The position numbers were made by a program, and so were the translations under genes. A DNA stretch of 64,000 bases from Euryodendron excelsum (taxonomy: Eukaryota > Streptophyta > Magnoliopsida > Ericales > Pentaphylacaceae), in the NCBI GenBank assembly GCA_033060915.1, contig CM065383.1:17141501-17205500 (forward strand). Reading direction: 5' to 3'. A model generated the notes under the pieces. It made no database searches, was not told where the DNA came from, and saw nothing but the letters and a program-made list of their open reading frames with translations. Of the stretch, positions 60,301 to 64,000 are shown piece by piece. Numbering within the stretch: position 1 is the stretch's first letter; every line of letters begins with the position of its first letter.

Positions 60301-63103
60301 CCTAAACAGCAGTGCACCTTTGACTTTGTAAATGTTCAATCTAAAATAACCCTAAATTGTTAAGCATGCTATTTAAGAGCACAACCTAGTGTTTTTTTTT
60401 TTTTTATAATACGAGCAGAACCTTGTTAGACAAACATCAGTGACTAAGTGACCTTGTTTCTTTTAAATTAATAATCAATTATTAATTCGAATCAGACTTA
60501 ATGAACTTGAGTTGCCAAGCTAATGCCAGATCTGGGATCATCAATACACAGATGATCATTCCCATACTAGCTTGGTCAATAAGTTTTGGTTGTTGAAAGA
60601 AACATAAATACGCACAAACCAAGCATAAAAATGGGTTAACCACTTTGTACTTTGTTGGGCATGGACATATTGCAACCTTGGCAGATGCAAAACAATCCAC
60701 CACCGAGATATAGAGGAAGTGCTTAGATGTTCCCATCAAATTTTGGGCTTTCAGCAGGAATTTACTATATTTTACATCTAAAACCCATCGGACTTGGTTC
60801 AACACAACACTAAATAGTGAGATACCATTCGAAAACTCCGGGGAAAATTTTCATAATATACTGCTACTATTTATTCATATTACTTTGCAAAAAAGGGTCT
60901 ACAATATTGCCAAGAATAACACTGCAGCAATGCAATGAAGTTTGTCTTCATTTTGTTTATGATGTTCACTATTTTACTAAATGAAGCCCAACAATCAGAG
61001 GACTCAAATGAAAGTTTAAATCAATTTAACATACATATTAAAATCAATTCAATCATCTATGATCTGAGGTCCAATGTATTTACAAGCAGAAACCATAGGA
61101 ACAAGTATCGTGCACGAGCATACACGTCATAGCATATCTGCCAAGAAGACATAGCACCTTCTAACAACAATACCAAAACACGCATGGAAGGACAATTGCA
61201 GCTAAAATATTACCATTTTCGTGTAGAAAATCAGTGATGGGCCTTGCTTGCCCATGTGCTTTACAAAGAACTTTTTCTGGAGCATCCATTTTCAATGCAA
61301 GTCTAGCAAATCTCTCCTTCACAAGAAATGCATCTTGGTCTACAACAGAATAATATAAGCTTAGGAAAGAGATAAAAGCAAGGGCGGTTCTGAAAATTCA
61401 ATAGAGAATAAGAACTTTAGATCTACAACTACTGTCTTAGGCACATGACAATGAGCTTGGTCTGTCTGTATCAGCAGAGGAGATTGGCAACTATATTTCC
61501 TAGAGTGAACCCTTATCATAAATTCAGATTTCAGTCACTTCACCAGAAGTGCAATGTTTGTAAACAACATTAACACTTGATTTACGTTTCTTCATTGAAA
61601 AGTATACTTATTCTGGCAACAAAAGTTGGAACCAGAATTCATAGCACAAATTAAAAGAAAAAACTTAGTAAGGACCCACTTTGACTGCTCAAGTAAAAGT
61701 GAAACAAAAAAGCCTATGAGTCATGTTGGGGAATTCAAGGGAAAGTTGGATCAATCCATTTTTTTTTTTTTTTTTTGATAGCATTTTACAGCAAAACTAG
61801 GGGAACCATAACAGAATATGTAGCTTAGTGGCTACATCACAAATAGCAGCACAAAAGTTTTAAGTCCTCTCATGGGAGTCCAAAAACACCGACATATTAA
61901 CAAGTTGTTGACAATAACATTTAGACACATAACCACATGTTCGGAAACACGATTGAGTCATTTCACAAAGCAAACTCATCAAATGATCCAAATCAGGCAA
62001 CTTTTCCAAAGCACCTTTTGTGTTGACCATAATATGAAGAAAAAAAAACATTTGAAAAAGCTTTAAACAGATCAGGTCAAGTTTTGGATACCCTGTAGTG
62101 GTCGCTCCACCACTGGCAGGTAGAATATCATAATTTATCTTTCCTGAAATAGAACTTTGAATTCTTTTACATTACTTGCAATTCTATATATATAAATTCC
62201 ATTAAGTTTTGGATACCCTGTAATGGTACCTCCGCCACCAGCAAGTAGACTAGCAAATTCAATCTGTCGCGACAGGAAGGACATAGTCCATCAACATTGA
62301 ATTTTTTTTTATCACCTACCATCTTAAAATATTAATTTTATTCAGAACTTACCCAATGAAATTGAACTTTCTGTCTCTCTTTTGTTGTGAAGAAATTTTC
62401 CCAGGGCATGAAAGAGAGAGAGAGTTTCATCTCTGCCAAATGATAAAGAAAATCCATCATCCACACAAGTGATCTCATCTGATCTTTCTTTTGAATAAGT
62501 GGGAGTACCATTGGAAAAAGATAAAGGAAGCCTCAGGTGTGGTTTCACACAGAAGTACTGAAAAGATGTAATCGCATGTCTGATATCACCTCCACTGGCT
62601 TTTGCTATCAGATCAATCTGTTCAGCATCCACATTACAGTGCTCCTCTCTGCATAATCTAGTAAGCGTCTTCTTAATGGAGTTTACAGTAATAGGATTGA
62701 AAGCCACCTGGAAGATTCCCCAAAGTAATTTGAAATAAGCATTCAGTAAACCAAACATATCAATTCCAAACCAGCAGATTAAAAAGCGCAACCTTACAAG
62801 CACCAGCTCTCTGAAGAGACAACTGAAGTTCTTCCCAGTTCTGTGGGCTGTTGTCTGAAGATTCAGTCTTACCACAGTCAGTGATCAATATGACTGTTGG
62901 AATTAGAGCAGATTGCACAAGAAGATGCAAACACCTGTTCAGTCTTCCAAAAGCAACTTTTCCGTTCGCCACAGGAATATCATCAATTAAGAGAATGACT
63001 GATGTTTGTGATCCTCCATTGAAGGATGAAGGAATTAATCCATACTTCCTAGTCCTCTCAACGAAACTTTCAAACTCATCCAACTTCGACGTGTAGCGTA
63101 TCC
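57395..63103 (-). CDS. RAD17: Cell-cycle checkpoint protein RAD17 (3' part; gene continues beyond window)
   Basis: Six exons are visible on the minus strand: about 63103-62793, 62707-62353, 61339-61214, 58463-58265, 58137-58077 and 57631-57395. Order and splice phases agree. The first has [19 protein letters not shown] and [13 protein letters not shown], the clamp-loader ATPase region with a Walker B-like LLIDD. The next contains [17 protein letters not shown] and [16 protein letters not shown], the sensor 2 region. Further on come [53 protein letters not shown], and [15 protein letters not shown]. The end is acidic ([14 protein letters not shown]). The P-loop exons lie outside the window. 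RAD17 loads the 9-1-1 clamp on damaged DNA and is needed for DNA-damage signalling and recombination in plants. Confidence 0.93.
58920..59850 (-). mobile_element. LINE (L1-type) relic in a RAD17 intron
   Basis: The minus strand from about 59850 reads like the C-terminal half of a plant L1 ORF2: [20 protein letters not shown] and [18 protein letters not shown], then in another frame a zf-RVT-like end ([15 protein letters not shown], about 59090-59040). Frames shift repeatedly, so it is dead. It has the same orientation as RAD17 and lies wholly in the intron between exons 61214 and 58463. Confidence 0.7.
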
Positions 63104-64000
63104 CTAGTAATTGATTATCTAATGTCAAAACAGGAATAAAATGAGAAAATATATGAACTCTTAGTCATCAACAGTAATTCATAAGCAGGACAGGGTAATT
63201 ATGCCAGCATGTTTTAATGGCAGATATCATTTGAGATCACAATCTATTAGCCTAACTCTCACGATATTAACGAAGCTTATTTCTCTAAACTGATAACTGT
63301 TTGTCCTTGAATGTCCACCACACGGCCAATGTGCACCCCCCCCCCCCCCCCCCACCCCCCCCCAAAAAAAAAAAAAAAAAAAAAAAAGAACAAACAACTT
63401 CACATTATTTAATTGGAAGTAGAGTACGGATATATCCTACACAAAGTCTGTTGATTCGCAAAAACCAGGACAGAGATAATTCTTCCCAACATATGGAAAA
63501 TGGCTTTGAGGCAAATTCATTGTTTGATGAATGGCACAGAGCAATTCCAAATGTAGTAGAATGCAAATCCAAACCCAACAGAAGAAACAGATAAACCTAT
63601 TTAGATCAACTGGACTAAGTTGTCATCCAAGGAAAAGGAAAAGGAAAAGAAAAAAAAAAAGCCCCTTCATTAACTTTCCACATGTGGGTATACCTATTAC
63701 CTGTCACACCCTCCTACATGGCATGCCACATCACCTCCAAGAATGGTCCCATGTTCACACCACATCAACTCCCATAGGCCTCCCCCTCCTTAAGGTAGAG
63801 TCACACTAGACCAAGGATGGCGGGCACAATGCCCCAGCCTCAAGTCTATGGTTAAACCCACTCAAGCGTCCTTGCTCAGCCAATGAAGTCTCCGCTTGAG
63901 AGCTCTACATCTCCAACTCAAGGCAAAGCACCACATCCTGCGGCTTCACCATAGGAGCCTTCGCCCGAGCGCGTTCTTTCATGCCTTATATTCTCTCGGA
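63104..64000. other. RAD17 intron with homopolymers and a GC-richer block
   Basis: No RAD17 exon was recognised here. C and A homopolymers lie at 63336-63387, a ggaaaa repeat at about 63630-63650, and a GC-richer non-coding block from about 63695 to the window end, possibly a transposon running past it. Confidence 0.45.
63336..63387 (+). repeat. C28/A24 homopolymer pair
   Basis: A C run with one A (63336-63363) is followed directly by an A run. The Pro/Lys ORF across it is an artefact. Confidence 0.9.

Noticed and set aside
63301..63809. Pro/Lys-rich ORFs near the right end
   Set aside because: They span homopolymers and a ggaaaa repeat and show no RAD17 motif.

Overview
The window is nuclear DNA from a flowering plant, most likely a eudicot. 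It carries intron-rich single-copy genes with GT/AG junctions, AT-rich spacers, and large nested LTR retrotransposons. The species cannot be named from the sequence.

Layout. Positions 1-1081 hold a short-repeat patch and a broken GRF zinc-finger gene on the minus strand. 1082-4871 is a complete non-autonomous LTR retrotransposon: two 1033-bp LTRs and no gag-pol. 4877-12144 is AT-rich spacer with one small three-exon gene (6779-9021), a block that looks organellar (about 9480-10200) and microsatellites. 12145-39749 is one nested retrotransposon complex. The outer unit is an Athila-like Ty3/gypsy element with target duplication GTGCC. A reversed solo LTR of the same family sits inside its integrase (19671-21110). 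A 14.5-kb Tat/Retand-like Ty3/gypsy element on the minus strand (25077-39593, duplication TAATC) splits its 3' LTR. That inner element has gag-pol, an 11-unit hypervariable tandem array and a long antisense extra ORF with three small introns and two further insertions.

The right third is the gene-rich part: a POLLENLESS3/MS5-like TPR gene (+, 40625-42687), a nine-exon peroxisomal-type ascorbate peroxidase (-, 43634-49649), a Myb/SANT-like LIMYB-type gene (-, 52496-53693, leader probably to 55713), and the 3' part of the checkpoint clamp-loader gene RAD17 (-, 57395 to beyond the window), with a LINE relic in one intron.

The genes do not form a pathway. The host genes are ordinary housekeeping, cell-cycle and redox genes, and the left two thirds is transposon-dominated. 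The most unusual signals are a small intact ORF in the Athila 3' region that resembles the cysteine-rich nucleic-acid-binding proteins of flexuous plant RNA viruses, the antisense ORF with its convergent tandem array, and a triple AACGG cluster upstream of the TPR gene. All calls come from reading the sequence; no database search was run.
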